NCBI GenBank assembly: GCA_050084985.1
Contig: JBITNC010000001.1
Span: forward strand, 193,254,001-193,318,000
Length of the DNA stretch: 64,000 nt
Direction: 5' to 3'
Source: Nageia nagi
Lineage: Eukaryota; Pinophyta
The number at the start of each line of letters is the position of its first letter. Position 1 is the first letter of the stretch. Below the pieces are notes generated by a model. That model was not told the origin of the DNA and made no database searches. It was given only the letters and a program-made list of their open reading frames with translations. Below are positions 49,207-58,818 of the stretch, piece by piece. Position numbers and translations under genes: made by a program.

Positions 49207-49700
49207 TATTGGAATTACAATGCTAATGAAAAAGGAAGAAGATGAATTCGAGGTCCCCTCTTACCTTTGTTCTATCTTACATAAATGTCAACATAATTCT
49301 TCATTTCAAAATTATGGTTATTTCTATTAAGAATAAGATGAAATAGGATTTTATTAAAAAAAATTATTTTATATAATCAAATGAAATTAAAATTCTTAAA
49401 ACTAACTACAACTTTATTTATAATTGTTTGATGATCAATATTATATATTCTTTTTGTTACGATATTTTGATGTCAACTAGATAATAAATGTAATTGAAAG
49501 AAAGATCAAGAATCATTCCTAAAATCTATAATAAAATAATATTAACTAGTAGTAATATACTTTATTAGTTTTATACGTAAAGCATTTTTTCTTTTAATAT
49601 GTAACAATGAATAGAAAGCTACTATTGATACTTTATTCTATGTTAAAAACCTTAATGCTCATGTATTAAATTCTTTGAAATTTACTATTTCGTAAAGGTA
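49207..49700 (+). repeat. Copia 3' LTR (right end uncertain)
   Basis: Begins TATTGGAATTACAATG right after the polypurine tract. The sequence is AT-rich and non-coding. No partner LTR exists in the window because the 5' end of the element is missing, so the right end cannot be fixed; it must lie before the PAC coding start at 49797. Confidence 0.5.
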
Positions 49701-49796
49701 TAAGTAAATGGTATTATTTTTGAAAGACAAAATGTCTAGAAGTATCATATATTTTTCTATTTGTGATCCATAACTAGTGTTTGATGTTACGAGGCC
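49701..49796 (+). promoter_or_regulatory. Proximal upstream region and 5' UTR of PAC
   Basis: The base composition changes near 49750. CATATATTTTTC at 49746-49757 is a possible TATA-like element, but it is only about 45 bp from the ATG. An in-frame TGA at 49782 supports 49797 as the first usable start, and the start context is GAGGCCATGG, with G at +4. Some or all of the promoter may lie inside the copia LTR. Confidence 0.35.
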
Positions 49797-50036
49797 ATGG
49801 ATTCTGCTGCTACTTGCAGGATGATCAGAACATTCGTCTCTTCTCTTGGTGATGGAGGAAGGAAATCATGCCTGCTTACTAATAGTAACACAAAAATAGG
49901 CTTGTCTGAGATGCGTTGCTCAGGTGTATGCAGAGGTAGATGGCCATTCGCATTATTGTCCAGGGGAATCAGTAAAATGTGCAGAAGCACCGCTCAGTAT
50001 AATGAGCAAGACTACGCTTCAAACTACTACGATGAT
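49797..50036 (+). CDS. PAC: PALE CRESS (PAC), exon 1: transit peptide
   Basis: Exon 1 encodes 80 residues from MDSAATCRMIRTFVSSL to ASNYYDD, ending at the donor GAT|GTACGT (50037). The N-terminus is rich in Ser, Arg, Thr and Gly with few acidic residues, as in chloroplast transit peptides. The last residues YYDD are the point where PAC homology begins; in Arabidopsis PAC the same YYDD is followed by EWQ, exactly what exon 2 supplies. PAC is a nuclear-encoded plastid protein needed for chloroplast development; loss gives pale or albino plants, and it has been linked to plastid rRNA and 50S ribosome assembly. Codon use and base composition are far more gene-like than in the surroundings. The in-frame stop at 49782 supports the start. 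The rest of the gene continues at 58624. Confidence 0.85.
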
Positions 50037-50664
50037 GTACGTACTTTTCTGACCTTGTTGTTAACAACACTAAATATATCTTCAAACCGAACACGCTTAA
50101 GCCGTCATTACCTTCAATCTCTTCGAAGCAAACAAGTTATTGAATTGAGTATTTTCTCTTCTGGGATTGTTGTATGTTCGAGCATTGTTCGATTTATGTA
50201 ATGGTAACTTCTTGGTGTTTGTTGTGCTGGTTTTGGAGAATAAGGAAGACTGGTAAATTCGGTATGGCTGATGAACTAATGTCTTAATTAGACTTGGCAT
50301 GACCACGCAGGTGTTTCTCTCTTACTTGAGGTTTTCAAGAACACCTTGATGCTGATTGCTTTTGTGAGTTTCAAAAGCATGGAATAATCTTAATAAAGCT
50401 AGCTAGCTCATGTTTTCGCTGCCTCCAAGAATGTCTTTTTCAAGTTTTTTTTTTCTTACAATGAGGAGCATGCGTAGATCGCAATTGTGAAAACCTGTCT
50501 AGAATTTTAGTGGCTAGGCTGCCATTTCGTCGAGAGTAGGCTACTTATTTCCATCTTCGCAAGGGTTAATCACCGCGTTTAGTCATTTGAGTCATATGGG
50601 GCTAATGGTTTCAAACATCTCTATTTTATAATTTTGAAGAAGCACTTGTTTGGCGTAACTATTC
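50037..50664 (+). other. PAC intron 1, first part
   Basis: Starts GTACGTAC. Single-copy-looking intron sequence with no domain or repeat recognised. The ORF running through exon 1 to 50201 is intron read-through. Confidence 0.7.
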
Positions 50665-51643
50665 TGAAATGTCCCAAACTAGGGTAAAACTGAAATACTC
50701 AAAATAATCGTAATTCCAAATAACTCATGCATCCCAAATTTCAGCTTCTTTCAATTTCGGCCCTAGTTATCAATCCCAAATCCAAAACACTTTCAATTCT
50801 ACAGAATTATCTCTCAAATATTTTAGATGTGAAATTATTACTTAAAGAAATGCAAATGGACACCAAACATACCACATCCAACTCAAATGACAACCTTATT
50901 TCAGAAAATGTCTTCAAAACATCATGAATATGGCCATAGGGACGTCTGGGTCTAGAAGAGAAATGATGCTTCAAAAGATGAAAATCCTCCTCCAAGGATA
51001 GACGTCTCACTTCTGGGTTTCAGACCCTCAGATCTGATGCAAAAAGTATCAATGAAGCTCAAATGTGAACCTTGAATGGATTCACTGATGGAGAATTCAA
51101 CGGCTTTCGTTCTCAAGCCCTCAAAGGTGAGAGGGTTTTCGTTCTCAAGACCTCTCTTGCAGGTTTTTGTCCACAAGAGGAATTGGGCAAGGGCTGATCC
51201 AACCATTTACTCTAAAAGGGAAATCAAATTCAATCCAAGCTTACTTTCTAAATGGTGCACTCCTCCTCTAAATAGTTGGACATTCCATTTTGGGAGCCTT
51301 AACTCCTCCTTGGAATCACACAAATTCGATGCCCTATCTAGAGGCTTCCAATCTTGCCTTGGGATCACAAATTACATAATTGGGATCTCATATTACATTA
51401 TAATAGTGGGCGTCCCACATAGAGACTCCTAATTCCCTTGGAATTATAAATTTGAGATCACCAAGTACATTATTACATAAAAATACAAATAAAGTCCTTT
51501 TATTATATAAAAATATCAAAAATCACTCGTAACTGCTAAAATCACTCCTAATGACTCCTAGAAGAGGGGTGTGCCACTCCATGAGGCCCAAAAAAATCAT
51601 TACAATGCACAAATAGGTGAGACACCAAAAATGGGACATTACA
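50665..51643. mobile_element. Solo LTR in PAC intron 1
   Basis: A 979-bp segment begins TGAAATGTCCC and ends GGGACATTACA, a terminal inverted repeat with one or two mismatches, and is flanked by a perfect 5-bp target duplication TATTC (50660-50664 and 51644-51648). It has no coding capacity; the overlapping ORFs on both strands (50727-51432) are chance frames. Intact duplications and paired ends mark it as a solo LTR left by LTR-LTR recombination. Confidence 0.85.
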
Positions 51644-53279
51644 TATTCTAACTGGCTCAAATGTTTAAGGCTCCACTTCGAAATCTGCTGATTAAGTATA
51701 TCTTGAGCAGATTCAAACTTTAAAAAAAATCATTTGTTGCAAATGGACAGTTCCCAAGAGCTCACTCAAGTTGAGCTTTCAACATCATCCGTTAGGCTTG
51801 AATACTATCATTCATATTTCTCTCGTTATTTGAAGGCACTGAACCATGGGCAGTTCAGCATTTAGTCATGAGGGTTATCTATATTTGGTAACTTTGTTCC
51901 TCAAAGATGTTTGCCTACTAGATGTCATCACTGTTGGTGCTTTGAGACAAGTTTCATCTTTAAGTCAATTAGTATTTCTATTTATCAGCTTCAATCTTTC
52001 ATGTACTCTTCGGTGCCCCTATCTGCCTTTTCTGGATATTCATACTTGGTACTTTGTTCACCAGAGAGGAATGTCTTTTTGTGTCCTACTGGGTCTTGTT
52101 ATTGCTTGTGCTTGGATCCTACTTTGCTAGCGACTGCCCTCCTCCTCTCAAAGAAGGTGGTCAGTTAAGCTGATAGCAAGGATATTTAGCAACATCATAT
52201 TCATGTCATTTGGACCTCCCTTTCACACAGCTTCTTTGCCCTAGAGACCTATGCAATTCACTCTTTAAGGTTGTAAGCGGCATTATTATTTAGCCAAATT
52301 ATCTACAACATTGCTGGTCACCTGCCATGAAGAACTTTTCTTGGCCTACTAAGGGTTTGTTGTCTGCAGCTTTCTGTTCATATGATGAAGAACACCCTTA
52401 CTCTACTTTGCATATTATATATGTTAGCAGGTGAGGCATATAGAAAACTAAACTAAAATCTAAAAAGCATCTTTTGAATTGAAAATCATTTTGTAAATCT
52501 TACAAAACCAATATTAATGTTCTCTCAGCAAGCAGCATAACATATAATGAAATGTCACAATAAATTTCCAATGAAAGCTTCAGAAACTACAGCGACTGAA
52601 TTATCCGTGAATAGCAACACTTACTACACTTGATTCTTGAGTTCCTTAGCAATTAACTACTAAAACCAAATGTCTTTGTTAATACATAACCAGTTTGCAA
52701 AACTTCCCAACTCATAAACAGTTAACTAACAAACTTGTAAACTTTCCTAGCAATTTGAAGTGAAATGCTCATCATGAGGTTGATTCTCATATTCAATTGG
52801 TACGATTTTGCAGCAAGAAACACTGCACAGTTTCTAAACTTCCAATTTCTGTGCTATGCTGGCCTTGGGTTGGTGTCAATTGCTTGGAAGCTACTGGTGC
52901 AGACCTTCAAAGAGACATCAAGTATTCTGATGAAAAGATCAACCTTACATAGAAAAGAATGATTGTTAATAATAAAATAGTTACACAGTATATCACTGCT
53001 TTCAAATATGGGAAAGAAGATATGTTCAAACACAAAATGGCATTATCCCAAAATAGCACTTCTCTTTGTATTTCATAGGTTTTTTCAAGGGGCAACCCCC
53101 TAATACAAGTAAATTTAAAACAAAATAGATGCCAACTTATGGCTTGTTGTCTTGGTATTTTATAAAAGAAATATTTCTTGTATATATCCTATATTCTTGT
53201 ATACAATACATGTGACATGTGTTCAATCATATATTCCTTTATAAATTTACATTAAATGGGTATGTAACATGCCATCTCT
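51644..53279 (+). other. PAC intron 1, no element recognised
   Basis: Intron sequence of mixed composition without similarity to proteins I know. Small ORFs (51846-52168, 52765-52962) are not supported as exons, because exons 1 and 2 join directly in the PAC protein. Confidence 0.5.
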
Positions 53280-54720
53280 CCTTAAACAATCTTTGTCCAC
53301 AAAGCTTGAAGTTTGGAAACTACCGATGGAAATCCTAGAGAGACTCTCATGTGGCATCTTTTAATAGCAGCCCTTCCCATTAGACCAATACTTTAGTAAT
53401 CAGGCGATAGCAAAGTTGTCAGATGTTTGCTGGTTTGATCATTAGAAAGCCTTCATTGTCCAATTTTGGAAGGGTTGTTTGTGTGTGGATAGTATTATCA
53501 ACTACATTTTTGCGGCAAGATGCATGGAAAACTAGGTGAATGTTAGAAGTGAGCGGCAATTCCAACTCATAAGCTACCTTGAAAATTTGAGTGATGTGGT
53601 AAGGTCCATAGAATCTTGGGGCAAGTTTATGGTGAAAGAGGTTTGTTTGTAGGGCTGGAGCTATAGGAAAACCATATCTTCTACTTCAAATTGTTGCTCA
53701 GATTTGTATTGGTCAGCTTGTTGCTTCATGCGATTTTGGGCCATGACCACATTATCCTTCAATGTTTGGAGAATGTTGGTGTGAGTGGTGAACTTGCATC
53801 TACTACCTTTACCTTGGAATTGGTAGATAGGTTGGACATTATGGATGGGTTGTTGGTCATACAACACTTTAAATGGTGTCATTATGAAGGAAGAGTTGTA
53901 GGAGGTGTTGTACCATCATTAGGCCAAAGAAAACCATCAAATCTAGTGGGAGTGTTGATTCACAACAAAGCACTTTAGATATGTCTCCAAACATTTGTTA
54001 TACGCTTTAGTTTGGCCATTTGTCATTGGGTGATAGGTTGAACTAAGGCGGGTTGACTTCTAGCATTGGATCCTCATTCGTGCTTGGATTTGTTGCCTTT
54101 GTGCCTACCCCCTTTACTAATGGTGAACCTATTGCTTATGATAAATGAAGGTATGCAGGGTCGTATGTTAGGATTCCAACTTGCACATTCACCGGTGATG
54201 CCAACATGGGATCGGGATCTTGCATTAGTCCCTTCCAATGGAGGAAAGCCCATCCAATGGGGGTGAAAACGCTTTCAAGAAAAGTGATAGCTTGTTGCCG
54301 GAATAGCTTTTGCTAGAATTTGTTGGTGAACATGGGATCATGATTATTAACAATTGATTGGGGTATTTGTGAAATCGAAATATGTGATCTAGGAATGTTT
54401 GTGTGGCAAAGGTTGTTGTGTAGGGATGTCCTAATGCACAAAAATAGGCATACTTGTTGAATCGATCCACCACCATGAAGATCATCGATTTACCTCCACA
54501 AGTGGGGATTCCTTTGATGAAGTCCATTGTAATGTCAAATCAGGATGTGGTTGGAATTGAAAGAGGTTGGAGAAGCCTTGGTGACTTGATGATTGTTTTT
54601 CTCCGCTTAGGGTTGACAAGTGTCATAAGAATCAATAAAATCCTTGGTGTCTTGTTTCATTCCTTCCAAAAAGAATTCTTGTTTTGCCTGTAATGTCCTC
54701 TAAATGGGAGTTGAGTCTAG
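53280..54720 (-). pseudogene. Gypsy chromovirus integrase with chromodomain remnant
   Basis: On the minus strand, right to left: an H2C2-type remnant (GMKQDTKDFIDSYDTC, about 54640-54590), then the integrase core 54527-54225 starting MDFIKGIPTCGGKSMIF with VVDRFNKYAYFCALGHP holding the first catalytic Asp, the second Asp being lost (usual SDRDP is changed). 53882-53661 gives the C-terminal domain (TPFKVLYDQQP, AQNRMKQQADQ, FEVEDMVFL). At about 53400-53290 a KGC...DATWESL piece and an RRDGMLHTH end correspond to the chromodomain tail. It is an old insertion antisense to PAC. Confidence 0.8.
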
Positions 54721-54789
54721 CTCATGAAGTAATTTGGCCCATTATTTTAGAGTGTTAACCAAAGAGGAAGGATTTTCTGCTATTGGCCA

Positions 54790-55600
54790 TACTATTCATT
54801 ATTCTCAAATACACGAGGGTGATCTTGTGGGGTGTTGTTCTTGGTGCACTGCAAAAACTAGAAGGCTAACAATTTTCCTAAATGGGTTTTGTGATATATA
54901 CAAGGTACATGGAAGCTCAAAGTTGTATATGGATTTTGTTTGAGGCTTGGGTAATGGTGTGTTAGCCAAAAGTGATAGATACTTCATGAATTTTTCAAAA
55001 CCTTGGTGTAGGGTTTCCAACCTATGACTTAGATAGAGGAAAGGAAATAACAATATAGAAAAACAATAAAGGAATGATTTTGCTACTCCATTCCAATCTG
55101 TGATAGATGCCTCATGCTAAGGATCTATAGAATGCCAAATTTTTCCTCTGAGTGATAAAATGAGCAATCTTGTCAACACATCCTCATGAGAGATGTTGTG
55201 AATGGAGGCAAGAGTTGTAACATCTTGAAAATGCTCATATGCTATCTTGTTTAAATTCATGTCGTCAAAGAGGGGTAATGCTTTGAACACTACTCCAAGA
55301 ATATTATTAGGATTAACAATACTCAGGGATCCAATGTGATTTCAATCTTGGTGTATCCTTGTGGTGGTGATGGGCCATACTTGAAGTTATAATTTGAATA
55401 GGCGGTGGAATTAGAAATGAGACGGATTGAAGAATGGATTGAGCTTTGATGGCTTTGACCATTTAGATATGGGAGATGAAGTATTTCTTGGATCAGCTTG
55501 CAAGTATTGAATGTTGATACCCATACCTTTAACCTTGGATCTGGTTATCATATATTTTAGACTTTAATTTCCTTTCTAATTGAGTTGTCAATAAAACCTA
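54790..55600 (-). pseudogene. gag remnant upstream of the intronic integrase
   Basis: Minus-strand frames contain a gag-like segment: FKQDSI.AFSRC and IHNISHEDVLTRLLILSLRG (about 55220-55140), then a KIWHSIDPLA piece, resembling gag helices of the form ...N..HEDV..RL...SL.G.A..W. The ORF 55053-54805 continues with LHQGFEKFMKYLSLL. Protease and reverse transcriptase are absent before the integrase at 54720, so the element has a large internal deletion. Confidence 0.45.
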
Positions 55601-57267
55601 ATAGGATTTTATATTAATGTGTAAGGACTTTCAAACTTTCTAAGAGAGGTTTTAAATGGTCCCATAGAATGTGCCAGAAATAACGTTGTTGATCAGACGT
55701 AGGAAATAATTTGTGCCCTTGATCAATAGTTGTATGATCAGAATAGTATTGAGGTCAACCTTTGGAGAAATGCGGCTTTTTATTTATTTATTTTGCTTTA
55801 ACTTTTAAGAATAAAGATAGAAGGGTCTAGAGAAATGGAAATGAAATTTGAGAAAGAAAATGTAGATAGAATATGGATGTAGAGAGAACAAAAACTAAGT
55901 TTTTGGTCCGGGCAATTTACTCTTTGGCAAATTCCATTGCTATCAGAACTTCGAAAACAGCCATAGATAGAGCTTAACTTAATAAAATCAAAATGATAAT
56001 TCTCTACCTAACAGACACAAACTTTGATAATGCTTATTCACTACCAATGGGCAGGGTAAATATTATGTACAACCTGCACCTGATTAATGAATACTATGGG
56101 AAATAATCTCCACAGAATCTGAATAAATGAACTGGTAAGGAACACAATTTTAGAGAAGGCCAAACAACTATGAATTATCTTATGAGAATACAATTTTCTG
56201 CTCTCAAAGGACAGCTTTGTAAGAATTTTTTGATCCCATTGTAGTGTGCAAAGGCCTTATTCAATTGAAATGTGTTTTCTAACGATATACATGAAAAATG
56301 CTAAAAATAAAAGCACAAGTAATCCGGCTAATGCAGAATGCATAGCAAGATGATATTTTCAACACAACCTGATTACTCAGCATCAAACATTAGAGCATAC
56401 TGCATGGTTAATTGAATTTGGGGTCTCTTTGATATGTCTTCTGTGACTTATATTTTCCAGGAGTTGTGATATATCATTATATCCTGAAGATTTGGTTCTG
56501 GTCAAGAAGAATGCCTTCTGAAGAATTTGGAACTTTTGTTCGCCAATTCATACTGGGGTTTTATTAAATCTTTGGGATCACTTAACTTTTATTTCAACAT
56601 TTTCTTTTAGTAAATAACCAGAATTCAAGAAGGGTAAGCAATTTTGGAAACTTTGCTAATATCATTAATAAAAAAGTTTCGGCTTATGCACTAAAAAGAT
56701 GTCTTCAACTTTGAAGTGTACCAAAACATTCAGAACTTGAGAAGTGTTGAAACTTTTGAAAACTTTGCTGACATCATCCATGAAAAAATTCCAGCTATGC
56801 TCAAGGAGAAGTCTTTAATAACAAAACTTCGAACTTTTTGAAAGATTATTGCTTAATTTTATTCTCAATATATTTATATAGATAGACAGATAAGTATATA
56901 TTTGTTGAATGCACAATACAATCACACTTTTGTACTGATATTGGTGATTATTGAGCATGTTAATGTCATTTGACCTGTATTTGACAAGATTAATGACGTG
57001 TACAAATATATGTCAATCACTAGGAAATGTAAAACCATTTAAGTGCGGATTATAGTTTTTGACTTAGACAGCAAAATCTGCCTTAATTGTTTAAAAATTT
57101 AAGCCTTAAATATTGGAAACCCTGATGCTAATGTCAGAAGTGTAATGAGAAAGGCATTATCACCAACAGGGTTCTTTGTGCTGACACTTTGCCCAACAAA
57201 GTGGTCAAACTTCAGAATTCGTTGTGGACTTCTTCCAAGCATTTATTGCTGTTAGGATTGTATATTG
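55601..57267 (+). other. PAC intron 1, no gene or element recognised
   Basis: AT-rich intron sequence. A loose internal similarity (AGAATTTGGAACTTTTGTT..., ACTTTGAAGTGTACC..., ACTTTTGAAAACTTTGCT) is present at 56500-56800. A short AT microsatellite-like run is at about 56870-56910. Confidence 0.5.
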
Positions 57268-57727
57268 CCAATTAAAGTAAGCTATGAGATATTCAATGCT
57301 TCTGCAAATAATTTTGACATGAAAAGTTGGACATTTAATGTACGTGAAGGCAAGTACAAGCACTTTTCCTAGTACCTTACAACAATGTGACAAGGGACAC
57401 TATTCCTGACACATTAAAAGATAAAAGGAAGGTGCCACAGTGAAAAGAACTGTCAATACAACTTAGAGAAAATGGTCAAAAGAGAATAAGGCTCTTTTGA
57501 CCAATTAAAGTAAGCTATGAGATATCAATGCTTCTGCAAATAATTTTGACATGAAAAGTTGGACATTTAATGTACGTGAAGGCAAGTACAAACACTTTTC
57601 CTAGTACCTTACAACAATGTGACAAGGGACACTATTCCTGACACATTAAAAGACAAAAGGAAGGTGCCACACTGAAAAGAACTGTCAATACAACTTAGAG
57701 AAAATGGTCAAAAGAGAATAAGGCTCT
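57268..57727. repeat. Recent tandem duplication, period 233 bp
   Basis: 57268-57495 and 57501-57727 differ, by eye, at only four positions: ATATTCAATG versus ATATCAATG, TACAAGCAC versus TACAAACAC, AAAGATAAAAG versus AAAGACAAAAG, and CACAGTGA versus CACACTGA. The units begin CCAATTAAAGTAAGC and end GAATAAGGCTCT. The minus-strand ORF 57393-57205 is a chance frame. Confidence 0.95.
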
Positions 57728-58223
57728 AGTCCTTGTCTGATTTAGTAGCAAAAGAATGATCAGTTTGCCTTTCAATCACAATAAAAGGGCCCATATGCAG
57801 TAGAGATTTATCTATGGGGTTACAGTGTTATAATGTCTGGTTATTTCAGCATCCACTACTAGCCTCATTTGGATGCGAGGAACTCTCAAGTTTTAAAAAG
57901 GATCATCTACTGTATAGTAATAGCGTGTGTGTGTATATATATATAGTGGCCATAGAGATTTTGTTTCTCTTTTTTCCTTCTTTGATGAAATGCTTACTGT
58001 TGCCATTATTGACCTACTAATTCATTTCTTCTGCAGAACTGGCCAGCTTCTGTTGTCTTCATGTTTTCATTGTTCTCTTTTTATCTCTACTGCTTTAGAT
58101 GCTCATAGCATATGCCTTCTGTCTGACTTCTTTCTGCTTAATATTTCTGAAATATGCCTAGTGATACATGCACTTGCATGATATCATACTTGTTAATTGT
58201 GAAAATGTTGTTCAAGAATTTCT
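57728..58223 (+). other. PAC intron 1, with short GT/AT microsatellite
   Basis: Contains GTGTGTGTGTATATATATATAG at about 57925-57946. The ORFs 57814-58181 are not supported as coding. Confidence 0.6.
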
Positions 58224-58671
58224 AAAGCAAATATATGCATTATTGTTAAATTCTTTGCCAAAACATATTGTTTGTGTATCTCCTCCTTGAATTTTGGTAG
58301 CTCCTCAAATTTGCATATTGCAATTGGCTAGTTAGATTTTCTGAGTTCAATTTTTAATTTGTAAATAGTTGGTAAAGTTTTTTATAGCTTCCTGAGCTAG
58401 AGGTTTTAGCACAGGAGTGGCGGGCAAAGCAGTATCAAAAAATAAAGGAATTACACGGGAGGAAAGCAAATATATGCATTACTGTTAATTTCTGCCAAAA
58501 TATATTGCTTGTCTCATGTCCTTGTTAGGCTTTAATATTGCAATTAGCATTATATTTCCCAATTTCTATTCAGTTTATAAAAAGTTGGTAAAGTTTCCTG
58601 ATATTTTTGAGAGGTCAGCACAGGAGTGGCAGGAAAAGCAGCGCAAAAAAACAATGGAATTACATAGGATG
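58224..58671 (+). repeat. Tandem duplication spanning the PAC intron 1/exon 2 junction
   Basis: Unit 1 (58224-58462) and unit 2 (58463-58671) share AAAGCAAATATATGCATTA at the start, GTTGGTAAAGTTT in the middle and AGCACAGGAGTGGC at the acceptor, and end in GAG just before AAAGCA. Unit 2 ends inside exon 2, so unit 1 carries a copy of the intron end, the acceptor and the first 47 nt of the exon. The short AAAGCA shared by both breakpoints suggests slippage or microhomology-mediated duplication. The units have diverged clearly, with about 30 bp length difference, so this event is older than the one at 57268. Confidence 0.85.
58415..58461 (+). pseudogene. Partial duplicate of PAC exon 2 (decoy exon)
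   Basis: After the acceptor TTTTAGCACAG (ending 58414) the frame encodes EWRAKQYQKIKELHG, aligned with EWQEKQRKKTMELHRM of the true exon. Read on, it meets a TAG at 58526-58528 after 37 codons, and no donor matching the real exon end is present. Its use would truncate the protein. It lies 209 bp upstream of the true exon. Confidence 0.75.
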
Positions 58672-58818
58672 AGAAAAGCAGAAGAAGATGAGGAAAAGGG
58701 AAAAGTGGAAGAGCTTCGAGAAATTGCTTCTCGTTTTAAAGGCTACCCAGAAAAAGAAGTCAGTAATGCCAGACAGCTGGTTTCAAGATTCATAAAAGCC
58801 GGAGAAGATGTGGAAGAG
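58624..58818 (+). CDS. PAC: PALE CRESS (PAC), exon 2
   Basis: Exon 2 follows the acceptor GTCAGCACAG and encodes 65 residues, EWQEKQRKKTMELHRM to AGEDVEE, ending at the donor GAG|GTATGC (58819). It is 195 nt, phase 0 at both ends. The sequence aligns without gaps to Arabidopsis PAC as I recall it (EWQ.RQ.KT.EL.RM......K.EE.REI..R.K..PE....AR.LVS.FI.A.E.VEE). It is a strongly charged, probably coiled-coil helix. With exon 1 it gives 145 of roughly 310 residues. The next residues expected in the family (EEAAE.GEL.ELVLM-type) were not found up to 64000, so exon 3 lies beyond the window and intron 2 exceeds 5.1 kb. The open frame upstream to 58516 is intron. Confidence 0.9.

Larger units (their letters stand above)
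32390..49700 (+). mobile_element. Ty1/copia element interrupted by E3 and E4
   Basis: Plus-strand copia coding sequence occurs in three separated blocks that continue each other in order: integrase N-part 32390-32549, integrase middle 41137-41660, and integrase end to RNase H 47235-49191, followed by a polypurine tract and the start of a 3' LTR at 49207. The gaps are filled exactly by E3 (32550-41136) and E4 (41661-47234). gag, protease and the 5' LTR are not visible to the left, so the element is 5'-truncated. The right end is approximate. Confidence 0.8.

Noticed and set aside
50727-51432. ORFs on both strands in intron 1
   Set aside because: They lie entirely within a solo LTR with perfect target duplications.
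57814-58181. Possible extra PAC exon
   Set aside because: Exon 1 YYDD joins exon 2 EWQ directly in the family, leaving no room for another coding exon.
58516-58614. Possible alternative PAC start at 58516 (MSLLGFNIAI...)
   Set aside because: The stretch before 58624 is intron ending in an AG acceptor; PAC homology begins exactly at 58624 and is continued upstream by exon 1.
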